Shown here piece after piece: positions 1-8,651 of a stretch of 64,000 bases of DNA. Below the pieces are notes generated by a model, which searched no databases, was not told the DNA's origin, and saw only the letters and a program-made list of their open reading frames with translations. The stretch spans positions 1-64,000 of the forward strand of contig NZ_JADJDO010000004.1 of NCBI RefSeq assembly GCF_016702655.1, in the 5' to 3' direction. The position numbers and the translations under genes were made by a program. Every line of letters starts with the position of its first letter. The first letter of the stretch is position 1. This stretch comes from Ideonella sp. (GTDB lineage: Bacteria > Pseudomonadota > Gammaproteobacteria > Burkholderiales > Burkholderiaceae_C).

Positions 1-23
1 GGTCGGCCACTTCAGCCGAACGG

Positions 24-460
24 TCACGAGACATAGCGCAGCTCATCCATGAAGTGCCCTGCATCGCTCGCGTGCCAGGCCGGCGCGTGCTCGATCCTTC
101 GGCCCAGCTCGCGCCCTGCAGCCACATCGCCCAGGATCACCCAGGCGACATTCAGCTCAGCCGACAGCGCGCATCAATTCCCGACCGCGAAAGGCCGCCG
201 CTGGGCGGGCCGGCCCTACCTGGCCCCAGCTCCGCCGGGAACAGATCCACCAGGTCAAGGCCCAGGGCTTCGACGATGCGCCCGACATCGCAGCCCGCCC
301 AGCACTTCAGCAGCACCGCGCCGCCGGCGCCCTCGGCGATCGACACGGCCGACGCGTTGCGCCCGCCGTGGCAAGTACCGCGCATGCGCCATCGGCCCTT
401 CCCGGCCGGCTTCAGCCCGTGTGCCTCAGCGCGTTGCAGCACCAGGTCGATAGGCCTCAT
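24..460 (-). pseudogene. Primase-like zinc-binding protein of an integrative element, frameshifted
   Basis: The N-terminal part (460 down to about 155) resembles the CHC2-like zinc-binding domain of plasmid, phage and integrative-element primases: a pattern of C-H-G-G-R-N-x-S, then C-W-A-G-C-D, then an A-L-G-L-x-L-x-D-L-F-P stretch. The usual first zinc cysteine position looks altered (R-G-T-C-H). After L-F-P the reading frame breaks twice. A different frame continues with A-E-L-N-V-A-W-V-I-L-G-D and runs to a TGA at 24-26, which looks like the original C-terminus. The start at 460 is chosen because its ATG overlaps the TGA of the upstream small gene (ATGA). Family identity is by recognition only. 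The gene is probably dead. Confidence 0.5.
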
Positions 461-642
461 GCGCAGCTGGCCACCCGGACCACGCAAGCGCTGCGCTGGG
501 CATCGGCCTGAACGATGCGCACCAGCACATCGCGCCGGCCTCGATCGATCGCAGACGCCTGCACATACGCGATGCGCCAGCCGATGGCCTGGCCCGGCGA
601 CGATGCGGGTCGAGCTGGTGAAGGATCAACCGCGCGCTGCAC
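457..642 (-). CDS. Small element protein of unknown function (61 aa)
   Basis: This short reading frame begins at a GTG at 640-642 and ends in a TGA overlapping the next ATG. It encodes G-W-R-I-A-Y-V-Q-A-S, then R-R-D-V-L-V-R-I-V-Q-A and R-S-A-C-V-V-R-V at the C-terminus, a regular pattern that looks like a small two-strand domain. No family is recognised. It sits between the frameshifted gene at 626-926 and the primase remnant in an overlapping series, so it probably belongs to the replication or regulation block of the integrated element. Confidence 0.4.
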   Translation of the reverse strand: MQRAVDPSPARPASSPGQAIGWRIAYVQASAIDRGRRDVLVRIVQADAQRSACVVRVASCA

Positions 643-926
643 GGCGCGCCCCTACGGTCTCGACCACTCGATCGAACTGCGCCGCACGGACCAAGACGGC
701 GCGCGCAGGTTGAAACAACGCACCGGCCTTGACCAGCTCGGCGCGGTGCTGCCGCACAAACCAGAGCAACGAATCGGCACTGGGGGAAGATCGTCTCGCG
801 TCCGGCTCTGTACTCTGTGAGGCGCTGCAGATCTGGCGCAGCGGCCGGTGCGCCCGCAGGCTCGGCGGGCGCCGTAGGTTTCTCAGCAGGGCCGCCGCAT
901 CGCTGACTGATCGGCAGGCCGGTCAT
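626..926 (-). pseudogene. Small element protein, frameshifted at a C homopolymer
   Basis: Translation starts at an ATG that overlaps the TGA of the preceding gene (ATGA at 923-926). A Pro/Ala-rich N-terminus leads to R-E-T-I-F-P, after which a run of C bases near 780-785 breaks the frame. The neighbouring frame continues as S-A-D-S-L-L-W-F-V-R-Q-H-R-A-E-L-V-K-A-G-A-L and ends with a TGA at 626-628. The joined product would be about 100 aa and looks like a small DNA-binding accessory protein of integrative elements, although no named family can be given. One base change in the homopolymer would restore it. Confidence 0.5.
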
Positions 927-1279
927 TGCGGCCGCCTTTCGACGCCAAGCGCTGCGCTGCGCAAGATGCCGTGCACGACATCAACCAACGGTGCCAGCTG
1001 CACATCTGTACTTCGACGGCTGCGCATCTCGTTGCGACGAAGGTCGTGCTCTGAAACTGCCTCTAGCCCCCGCAGGAACACCGCGCCAAGATCGCCGCCT
1101 TTAAGGTGTATTGCCTGCAACGTCATCGTTGCGAACTTCACGCGCTCGGCATGCAGCCGCTCGCGCGATCGCGCAAGTTTCAAAAGCTCGTCCAATTGCG
1201 TCGTGCCTTTCGGTGTGTAGATCGGGGCTTCCGGACCCCCGCGGGCTGCGCCTTGCAGCACCGCTACACCGAATTTCAC
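923..1279 (-). CDS. Unrecognised element protein (about 118 aa)
   Basis: The frame is open and ends in a TGA overlapping the next gene. The product contains I-Y-T-P-K-G-T-T-Q-L-D-E-L-L-K-L-A-R-S-R-E-R-L-H, followed by two amphipathic helices and a short C-terminal segment. It is predicted helical and charged. A GTG at 1277-1279 is the chosen start, but GTG or ATG codons elsewhere could serve because the frame stays open upstream. The DNA encoding the P-I-Y-T-P-K stretch is one arm of a 20-bp inverted repeat whose other arm lies beside tRNA-Lys at 3743-3762. Function is unknown. Position suggests a regulator or packaging-like accessory of the integrated element. Confidence 0.4.
   Translation of the reverse strand: MKFGVAVLQGAARGGPEAPIYTPKGTTQLDELLKLARSRERLHAERVKFATMTLQAIHLKGGDLGAVFLRGLEAVSEHDLRRNEMRSRRSTDVQLAPLVDVVHGILRSAALGVERRPQ
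1207..1226. repeat. Left arm of a 20-bp inverted repeat
   Basis: The reverse complement of this segment reads cccgatctacacaccgaaag, which matches positions 3743-3762 base for base. Both copies are preceded, on the matching strand, by ggtccggaa with a spacer of two bases here and four bases at the other copy. This copy lies inside a coding sequence and the other in non-coding DNA next to tRNA-Lys, so a fragment of the element may have been duplicated in inverted orientation, or the pair may be recombinase arm sites. Confidence 0.7.
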
Positions 1280-1319
1280 AGCCGCGCGCCGCGTGGCGCG
1301 TACAGGCTTTTTCGCGGGG

Positions 1320-1945
1320 CTACCTGTACGCGGAATCGCGGTACAGGCGCCAGTTGCCGAGCACGCGCTCCAACACCGCGCGGCCCATCTTGGGCAGGCG
1401 CGGCAAGCGCTCCGGATCGTTCTGCTGGAAGTCGTAAATCGCTGCCCAGCAAGCCGACCCGTCGCGGGTGGCTGGGCTCTTCTAGGCCGCGATCGTGCCA
1501 GGTACGAACGACGCACCAGGCCCACACGCTGGTACGTTGGCCGCCCTGCGTCGGGAAATCGGCAGCGGCCTGCTGAAGAGGCCTCCGCAGCATGGACAGC
1601 GGCTCGACGAGCCCGTCGAGTGCCTGCCTGTAAATGACCTTCTTCGCCAGTTGCCGCGCCTCGTCGGCATCCAGCAAGCGCCCATCCAGGGCATTCGGAT
1701 CCTGCGCCTGCGCACTCTGCAGCAGGGCCAGCAGCGTCGCCAGGTTGGCCCGGCCCTGCGCTGAAGAGTTGAACGCCTGCAGCGCGGTTTCGAGCGCGGC
1801 CACCGCCTCAGCGAAGCGACGAATGGCCAGCCGATCGGGCGGCAGTGGGGCTCGCTGGCTTGGTATCGAGCCAATCCAGGTAGCGCTGCTGCGCGTGCAG
1901 CAGCGCGCTCCGCCACGCAGCCCGATCGGCGACCGATATCGACAT
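1320..1945 (-). pseudogene. Element protein downstream of the integrase, two frameshifts
   Basis: Three frames together give one plausible protein. It starts M-S-I-S-V-A-D-R-A-A-W-R-S-A-L-L, continues after a break near 1810-1820 with A-A-L-E-T-A-L-Q-A-F-N and A-L-L-Q-S-A-Q-A-Q, and after a second break near 1480 ends in Y-D-F-Q-Q-N-D-P-E-R-L-P-R-L-P-K-M-G-R-A before a TAG at 1320-1322. The ATG at 1943-1945 begins two bases after the integrase stop, so the two were probably co-transcribed. The family is not recognised. The two frameshifts argue that the gene is inactive. Confidence 0.45.
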
Positions 1946-1947
1946 GA

Positions 1948-2890
1948 CTACCGCAGGTCGCCCAGCACGCGATTCACCAGCGCCGACCGATGCGATGCAG
2001 CCAGGTGGCTGTATCGCTTCGTCATGCTCACCTGGCGGTGGCCCAGCAGGTCGCCGATTTCCAGCAGCGTGGCCCCGTTCTGGGCCAGCAGGCTGGCGCA
2101 CGAGTGCCGCAGGTCGTGGAACCTGAAGGCCTTCACGCCCGCCGCCTTCAACGCGGCCACCCATCGCGTTTCGAACGAATAGGCCTGCCCCGGCACGCGC
2201 TTCGATGCGAACACCAGGGCACCAGGCGCGCCGGCCAGGTGCTGCACTTCTTCGACCACAGCCGGCACCAGCGGCAGCACCTTGGCGTCGCCGTTCTTCG
2301 TGCGAGCCACGTGCACCACCGCGCGCTCGATGTCGAAGTCGGACCAGCGCAGGCCCACCAGCTCGCCGCGGCGCGCGCCCGTGGTCAACGCCAGCAGCAC
2401 CAGCAGGTACAGGCGCGGCCACTTCGACGTCTTGCACGCATCCAGCAGGCGCCGCCGTTCATCGTCGGACAGGAAGCGAATGCCTTCCGTTGTTCTCGGG
2501 TCGGCGTTCGATGCTGCGGCACGGATGGACCCAGCCCTTCGGCACGATGCGCCTGCGCATGGCCCAGGTGAAGACCGCAGCCAGCGCCGTGGCGTAGCGG
2601 TTCACCGTGGCCGGCGCCAGCGGCTAGTGGCGCGCCTTGAAGATCGGCCGGCCATCGGCATCGGTGCCCGCGAAGAATCGCGACTGGCGCGTGGCCAGGC
2701 GCTCCAGGGCGGCATGCACATGATCGTCGGAGACTTCGGCCAGCGTGAGCGGCCCCAGCTCCGCCGTCCACCAGGCCAGGCGCTGCACGCGCGTGGTGTC
2801 GCGCCCGGTGTAGTGGGCCATGTACAGGTCGACCAGCGCCGCGATCGTCACCGTGCCATCGCGCATCGGCAGTGTGGGGAGCTCACTCAT
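1948..2890 (-). pseudogene. int: Tyrosine recombinase/integrase with an in-frame stop and a frameshift
   Basis: The catalytic C-terminal domain is clear: the first Arg in T-G-A-R-R-G-E-L, a beta-hairpin Lys in T-K-N-G-D-A-K, the box H-D-L-R-H-S-C-A-S and the Tyr in M-T-K-R-Y-S-H-L. Upstream lies an N-terminal core-binding domain starting M-S-E-L-P-T-L-P at 2888-2890. The ATG there overlaps the stop of the preceding gene. A TAG at 2624-2626 interrupts the frame just before P-L-A-P-A-T-V-N-R-Y. One extra base near 2488 then shifts the frame before G-I-R-F-L-S-D-D-E. Such integrases insert elements at tRNA 3' ends, and tRNA-Lys(CTT) lies 0.9 kb away. The gene is most likely non-functional unless the sequence has errors. 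Confidence 0.85.
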
Positions 2891-3182
2891 CGCGGTCCCC
2901 CTTGGCCAGCTGCCGCACTCGCAGGCCGATGGCCCATGCCAGCTCGGCAATCCGGTCGTCTGGCTGCTGCTCCATCAACGCCCGCAGGTCCACCCCGCCA
3001 AGCGCAAGGCGCCTGCCGAATGATGGTTCACTTTCGGCAACGGCCTCGACCTCGCGCAACGCTCCGGCGTAGCGAGCCAGCACGTGCAGCGCATCGAGCA
3101 TCGGCACAACCTCAACGGTCAGCGAATCGACGACACCCACCAGCGCGGAGCGGGCATCTGCAGACTTCAGTAACGCGCTCAT
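2883..3182 (-). CDS. Small unrecognised element protein (99 aa)
   Basis: The ATG at 3180-3182 is followed by a mostly helical, acidic product (M-S-A-L-L-K-S-A-D-A-R-S-A-L-V-G). Its last codons overlap the integrase start by 8 bases, which suggests translational coupling. Just upstream another frame ends with L-G-L-S-P-S-T-V-R-N-L-A-V-L-E and a TGA that overlaps this ATG. That fragment resembles a helix-turn-helix and could be the tail of a broken excisionase or regulator. No family is assigned to the 99-aa protein. Confidence 0.45.
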   Translation of the reverse strand: MSALLKSADARSALVGVVDSLTVEVVPMLDALHVLARYAGALREVEAVAESEPSFGRRLALGGVDLRALMEQQPDDRIAELAWAIGLRVRQLAKGDRDE

Positions 3183-3249
3183 GCTGCCTCTCCCTCGAGC
3201 ACAGCCAGGTTGCGGACAGTGCTCGGCGACAGCCCCAGTCGTCAGGATC

Positions 3250-3678
3250 CTACGCACGAACGGCGCCGCAGATTGACGCCGCACGATCAGCCAACGCGCC
3301 CACCCGCTCCAGCAGCGCGACGAGCGCAACCAGGAGGTTCGCGGGCTCGTCCATCGCGATGGCTTCTTGTGCCACCAGCACTGCGGCGCAAACATCGGAT
3401 GCGATTTCGCCGAACAGTTCACCGGCCGCTTTCAGCGGCGCCGGTGCTGCTGCCAGCTCTTCGCCGCAGAGCGCATCGCCCGCGGTCGCGCGTGCTTCGC
3501 GCTGGATCTCAACCGCGCACCCGCCGTTCGCCATCATGGACATGCACGCCCGCAACTCCGCCAGCCCCTCATTGAGGCAGCTCAGTTCCTGCCGAGGGGG
3601 GCGGCCATGACCCGGGTTGCATCCGCCAGAAGTGGCGGCACCGCCGGCCCATCGCCGCCCTGCTTTGACCTTTGACAT
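3250..3678 (-). CDS. Small unrecognised element protein (142 aa)
   Basis: The ATG at 3676-3678 is preceded by an A/G-rich stretch (aggaaaggg on the minus strand) that could serve as ribosome-binding site. The product has a basic N-terminus and an Ala/Leu-rich helical C-terminal half (residues 60 to 140), with several Cys. It is the element gene nearest to tRNA-Lys and is read away from it. It may represent a short accessory or excision protein, but this is position-based guessing and no family is recognised. Confidence 0.35.
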   Translation of the reverse strand: MSKVKAGRRWAGGAATSGGCNPGHGRPPRQELSCLNEGLAELRACMSMMANGGCAVEIQREARATAGDALCGEELAAAPAPLKAAGELFGEIASDVCAAVLVAQEAIAMDEPANLLVALVALLERVGALADRAASICGAVRA

Positions 3679-3742
3679 TTCAGACCCTTTCCTCAACGCC
3701 CGCCAAAATCACCGGCGGACTAGGTGAGGGGTCCGGAAAAGT

Positions 3743-3762
3743 CCCGATCTACACACCGAAAG
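3743..3762. repeat. Right arm of the 20-bp inverted repeat, near tRNA-Lys
   Basis: The sequence cccgatctacacaccgaaag is the perfect inverted partner of 1207-1226. It lies 42 bases from the 3' end of tRNA-Lys(CTT), in the stretch between the outermost element gene and the tRNA, where an attachment-site region would be expected. Read on the plus strand in one frame it still encodes P-I-Y-T-P-K, as in the gene at 923-1279. Confidence 0.7.
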
Positions 3763-3771
3763 CCCCGAGTC

Positions 3772-3790
3772 TAGCGGCGTTTCGCCGCTA
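3772..3790 (-). terminator. Stem-loop downstream of tRNA-Lys(CTT)
   Basis: Arms tagcggcg and cgccgcta form a perfect 8-bp stem around a three-base loop, 14 bases past the tRNA CCA end. There is no T tract, so it may be a processing or weak termination signal, or part of the attachment region of the integrated element. Confidence 0.4.
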
Positions 3791-3803
3791 AACCCGGGTG
3801 TTC

Positions 3804-3879
3804 TGGTGGGCCCTGAAGGATTCGAACCTTCGACCAACGGATTAAGAGTCCGCTGCTCTACCAACTGAGCTAAGAGCCC
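3804..3879 (-). tRNA. tRNA-Lys, anticodon CTT
   Basis: The minus-strand cloverleaf has acceptor arms GGGCTCT and AGGGCCC, the D-arm TAGCTCAGTTGGTAGAGC, the anticodon loop CTCTTAA (anticodon CTT), the T-arm GGTTCGAATCC and an encoded CCA. The integrated element lies immediately beyond its 3' end, so this gene is the likely attachment site. Confidence 0.95.
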
Positions 3880-3901
3880 ACATGCTCCAAATTCTATCCG
3901 T

Positions 3902-3977
3902 TGGTGGGTTGTGCAGGATTCGAACCTGCGACCAACGGATTAAAAGTCCGCTGCTCTACCGACTGAGCTAACAACCC
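3902..3977 (-). tRNA. tRNA-Lys, anticodon TTT
   Basis: The minus-strand cloverleaf has acceptor arms GGGTTGT and ACAACCC, an anticodon loop CTTTTAA (anticodon TTT), the T-arm GGTTCGAATCC and an encoded CCA. It lies 22 bases upstream of tRNA-Lys(CTT) and is probably transcribed with it, and possibly with tcdA, whose stop is 14 bases before the tRNA 5' end. Confidence 0.95.
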
Positions 3978-3990
3978 GGCAAGCGCGCCA

Positions 3991-4773
3991 TTATATCGGC
4001 CCGGGCGCGGCCTCCACGAGGCGCAGCGCCTCGGCGGCGGCCACCATGCCGAAGGTCGCGGTCACGGTCACGCTCGAGCCGTAACCATGGCAGTTGAGGC
4101 TGCCGTCCACGGCGCAATCGTCACCCCCCGTGGGGCGGTGGACAGGTTCGCGCGAGTAGACGCAAGCGACGCCCATCGTGCCCGTTCGCGGCGCGCCGTG
4201 CTCCTTGCGCAGGCGCTGGCGCAGCGATGCGAGCAGCGGGTCGTGCGTGGCCTCGGACAGGTCCGCCACGGCCACTGCCTGCGGCAGGCGCTTGCCGCCC
4301 GCTGCGCCGGCGACGACGAGCGGGATCGCTGCGGCACGCGCCCAAGCCGCGAGCGCAAGCTTGGCGCGCGGCTGGTCGCAGGCGTCGATCACCGCATCGA
4401 CCACGGTGCCGCCGAGCAGCGCCGGCCAGTTCTCGGCCGAGGCAAACTCCTCGACCACCGTCACTGCGCAGCCGGGGTGGATGTCGCGCACGCGCTCGCG
4501 CAGCGCCACCGCCTTGGCCATGCCGATCGTTGCCCCGAGCGCCTGCACCTGGCGGTTGATGTTGGACTCGGCGACATGGTCGAGGTCGATCAGCACCAGG
4601 GCCGCGACACCGCTGCGCGCCAATGCCTCGGCAGCCCAGGAGCCGACGCCACCCAGCCCGACGACGGCGATGCGCGCGGCGCGGATGCGGGCGTAGCCGG
4701 CGTCGCCATGCAGGCGGCGCAGGCCGCCAAAGCGGCGCTCGGCGTCCCAGTCGGTTGCGGCAAGGTCGCTCAT
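3991..4773 (-). CDS. tcdA: tRNA threonylcarbamoyladenosine dehydratase
   Basis: This 260-aa E1-like protein (TcdA/CsdL, ThiF/MoeB/HesA superfamily) uses ATP to cyclise t6A37 to ct6A in tRNAs that read ANN codons, in the cytoplasm. The nucleotide-binding loop V-V-G-L-G-G-V-G-S-W is at residues 37 to 46, followed by D-L-D-H-V and the N-I-N-R-Q-V motif. The C-terminal H-G-Y-G-S-S-V-T-V-T-A-T-F-G-M segment is typical of the TcdA subgroup. Its tRNA-modifying role fits the location beside two tRNA-Lys genes, since lysine tRNAs carry t6A. The length matches the family. Confidence 0.93.
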   Translation of the reverse strand: MSDLAATDWDAERRFGGLRRLHGDAGYARIRAARIAVVGLGGVGSWAAEALARSGVAALVLIDLDHVAESNINRQVQALGATIGMAKAVALRERVRDIHPGCAVTVVEEFASAENWPALLGGTVVDAVIDACDQPRAKLALAAWARAAAIPLVVAGAAGGKRLPQAVAVADLSEATHDPLLASLRQRLRKEHGAPRTGTMGVACVYSREPVHRPTGGDDCAVDGSLNCHGYGSSVTVTATFGMVAAAEALRLVEAAPGPI

Positions 4774-4780
4774 CGGTGCA

Positions 4781-5962
<1,182 letters not shown>

Positions 5963-6722
5963 CGCACTTCATCGTCGCCAGCCGCTCGCGTGCGGCCTGT
6001 GCGGCCTCGGACTTGGGATGAGTCTTGACGAGGCCGTCGAGCGTCCTGCGCGCGCCGGCAAGGTCCTTCAACTCGACCTGGCAGTTGGCGATCGCGAGCA
6101 GCGCCTCGGGCACGCGCGGGTTCTCGGGCGTGGCGGCCACGAGCGCACGGAAGGTCGCGATCGCCTCGCGGTATTCGCGCTTGCCGTACTGCGCGTTGCC
6201 GAGCCAGAACTGCACCGCTTCGGCGTAGCCGCTCTTGGGCCAGCGCTTCTGGAACGCGGCGAAGGCGCTCGCCGCTGCGGCGAAGTCGCCCTTGCGCATC
6301 AGCGCCATCGCGTCGTCGTAGGCGCGCCGCTCGTCGGGCTCGGCCACGAACTCCTTGCCGTCGAGCGCGACCGGCTGCGGCTCGAGCTTGCGCAGCCGCT
6401 CCTCGGCACCCTGCTGCAGGTCCTTCTGCTTGCGCTGCACCTCGGCCAGGTCGCGCGCGAGCTGCTCGTTGGCGCCGCGCAGGCGCGCAATCTCGGTCTT
6501 CAGCGCCTCGATCTGGTTGTTCAGGTCGAGCAGGCTGCGCCGTGTCTGCTCGGCCTGCTCGGTCTGGCGCAGCTTGATCTGGTCGACGCTCTGGTCGACC
6601 CGCAGGCGCAGGTCGAGAATCGCCTTGCGCGCCTCGTCGTCCTCGAACAGTGCCGCCTGCGCGGATCCCGCTGCCAGCGCCGCGACGGCGACGAGCGACC
6701 ACCACGCGCGCGATCGCACCAT
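5963..6722 (-). CDS. cpoB: Cell division coordinator CpoB (YbgF), 3' end cut by poly-G
   Basis: CpoB is a periplasmic TPR protein of the Tol-Pal system that coordinates outer-membrane constriction with septal peptidoglycan synthesis. The ATG at 6720-6722 opens a signal peptide (residues 1 to about 23, ending A-Q-A). A coiled-coil trimerisation region (about 30 to 115) follows, then TPR repeats with F-W-L-G-N-A-Q-Y. The readable frame ends A-R-E-R-L-A-T-M-K followed by two codons before the poly-G run. Since CpoB normally ends close to such a motif, at most a few residues are missing. It follows pal by 10 bases, the standard order. Confidence 0.88.
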
Positions 6723-6732
6723 GGCCGGCACC

Positions 6733-7305
6733 TCAGCGCAGGATCAGTTCGACGCGCCGGTTCTTGGCCCAGGCCGCCTCGTCGCCGCCCTGCGCTGCCG
6801 GCCGCTCCTCGCCATAGCTCACGGCCTCGATCTGGCCCGCCGGCGCGCCGAGCAGCACGATCGCCTTCTGCACCGCCTCGGCACGCTTCTGGCCGAGGGC
6901 GAGGTTGTACTCTCGGCCGCCACGCTCGTCGGCATGGCCTTCGAGAGCCAGGCGCTTCTTGCGGTCGGCGTTCAGGGCCTTGGCGTAGGACTCCATCGTG
7001 GCGCGGTACTCGTCCTTGACGACAAAGCTGTCGAAGTCGAAGTAGATCACCTTGGGCAGTGCGTTGGCCGCCGCATCGCCGGGCTTGGAGAGGTCGACCG
7101 AGGCCACCTGCGATTGCGAGGTCCCGCTCGCTCCCGCACCAGCGGCCCCGGCCGCGCCGGCAGCATCCGACGGCGTGCGCGTTTCCACGGGCGCTGGCTC
7201 GTCGAGCTTCACGCCCGAAGCACAGCCGGCCAGCATCACGGCGGCCGCGAGCCACAGCCCGGCACCGAGCCGGGTCATCGCCTTGTGCGTCATCGTCTTC
7301 GTCAT
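6733..7305 (-). CDS. pal: Peptidoglycan-associated lipoprotein Pal
   Basis: This 190-aa outer-membrane lipoprotein anchors the outer membrane to peptidoglycan and is moved by the Tol complex during division. A lipobox M-L-A-G-C places the lipidated Cys at residue 28. A Gly/Ala-rich linker follows, then an OmpA-like domain with Y-F-D-F-D-S, G-H-A-D-E-R-G and N-R-R-V-E near the C-terminus, all peptidoglycan-binding signatures. It lies 41 bases after tolB and 10 bases before cpoB. Confidence 0.95.
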   Translation of the reverse strand: MTKTMTHKAMTRLGAGLWLAAAVMLAGCASGVKLDEPAPVETRTPSDAAGAAGAAGAGASGTSQSQVASVDLSKPGDAAANALPKVIYFDFDSFVVKDEYRATMESYAKALNADRKKRLALEGHADERGGREYNLALGQKRAEAVQKAIVLLGAPAGQIEAVSYGEERPAAQGGDEAAWAKNRRVELILR

Positions 7306-7346
7306 CTTGGCTTCTCCCTGCAGTGAAACATGATCCGCATGATCGT

Positions 7347-8651
7347 TCATCGGCCGTAGGGGCCCCACACCGGCTCGCGCACGTCGGTCTGCGACACGGC
7401 CAAGGTCGTCTTGATGCGGCTGTCGAGCGTGGTCGTCATCAGCACGTCGCGGCCCTGGGCCTGCGTGGCGTAGACGATGAGCCGGCCGTTGGGCGCAAAG
7501 CTCGGCCGCTCGTCGGCCGCAGTCTCGGTCAGCGTGCGCGGCGGTGCGTTGCCGCCGAGTTCCTGCAGCACCAGCCGGTAGGCGCTGCCCTGGCGCGAAA
7601 TGTAGGCCAGATTGCGGCCGTCCGGGCTCAAGGCCGGGCTGATGTTGTAGCCGCCGGTAAACGTCACGCGCTCGGCGGCGCCACCCGCAACCGGCATGCG
7701 ATAGATCTGCGGTCCACCACCGCGATCGCTGACGAAGTACAGGCTCCTGCCATCGGGCGAGAACATCGGCTCGGTGTCGATCGCGGTGCTCGTCGTCAGG
7801 CGGCGCACGTTGTCGCCGTTGCGGTCGATCAGGAAGATCTGCGAGCCGCCGTCGCGCGACAGCGTCACCGCGAGCTGCGAGCCGTCGGGCGACCAGGCCG
7901 GCGCGCTGTTGGAGCCGCGGAAGTTGGCCACCATGCGGCGCTTGCCTGAAGACACCTCCTGCACCCAGACCGCGGCCTTGCGGTTCTCGAACGACACATA
8001 GGCGAGTTCGCGCCCGCTGGGCGACCAGGCCGGCGAGATGATCGGCTCCGGGCTCGCCAGCGCGACCTGCCCGCCCTCGCCGTCGGCGTCGGCGATGCGC
8101 AGCAGGTAGCGGTTGCCGGCCTTGGTGACGTAGGCGATGCGGGTCGAGAACACGCCCTTCTCGCCGGAGAGCTTCTCGTACACCGCATCCGCGATGCGAT
8201 GCGCCGCCAGGCGCAGGTCGGCGGCCGCGACCGCCGTGCTCTGGGCGATCAGCGACTGGCCCTTGACCGCGTCCCAGAGGCGGTAGCGCACGTCGTAGCG
8301 CCCGTCGGCCAGGCGCGTGACCGAGCCGGCAAGCAGCGCATCGGCACCGCGCGCGCGCCATTCGCCCATGGTCGGCTGCGCGTTCTCGTCGAGCACCGCC
8401 CCGGTCTCGATCGCCTTGAACAGGCCGCTGCGCTCGAGGTCGGCGCGGACAATCGCCGACAGCGGCTGCGCCGTCTTGTCATCGTCCTTGAATCTCGCGA
8501 TCGCAATCGGCAACTGCGTGCCGCCGACGCCCGAGATCTCGACCCGGAACTGGGCCGCCGCAGGCGTGGCCGCGAACATCGGGGCAAGCGCGGCCAAGCA
8601 CAGCATGCGGCGCAGGAATGAGGTGAACACGCGCAACAGACTCGCCTTCAT
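7347..8651 (-). CDS. tolB: Tol-Pal system translocation protein TolB
   Basis: TolB (434 aa) is the periplasmic partner of Pal and TolA. It has a signal peptide ending near residue 34 (A-A-A-Q), an N-terminal alpha/beta domain, and a six-bladed beta-propeller marked by repeated S-P-D-G or S-P-S-G turns (A-W-S-P-S-G, A-W-S-P-D-G, M-F-S-P-D-G, A-L-S-P-D-G). The ATG at 8649-8651 overlaps the stop of an upstream glycosyltransferase gene by four bases (ATGA). In most relatives tolQ, tolR and tolA precede tolB. Here they are absent, so they must be elsewhere if present. Confidence 0.95.
   Translation of the reverse strand: MKASLLRVFTSFLRRMLCLAALAPMFAATPAAAQFRVEISGVGGTQLPIAIARFKDDDKTAQPLSAIVRADLERSGLFKAIETGAVLDENAQPTMGEWRARGADALLAGSVTRLADGRYDVRYRLWDAVKGQSLIAQSTAVAAADLRLAAHRIADAVYEKLSGEKGVFSTRIAYVTKAGNRYLLRIADADGEGGQVALASPEPIISPAWSPSGRELAYVSFENRKAAVWVQEVSSGKRRMVANFRGSNSAPAWSPDGSQLAVTLSRDGGSQIFLIDRNGDNVRRLTTSTAIDTEPMFSPDGRSLYFVSDRGGGPQIYRMPVAGGAAERVTFTGGYNISPALSPDGRNLAYISRQGSAYRLVLQELGGNAPPRTLTETAADERPSFAPNGRLIVYATQAQGRDVLMTTTLDSRIKTTLAVSQTDVREPVWGPYGR

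Noticed and set aside
1808..2437. An open frame that joins the integrase region to the next gene
   Set aside because: It is a different frame of the integrase until it enters the start of the downstream element gene (M-S-I-S-V-A-D); the integrase motifs lie in the frame ending at 1948.
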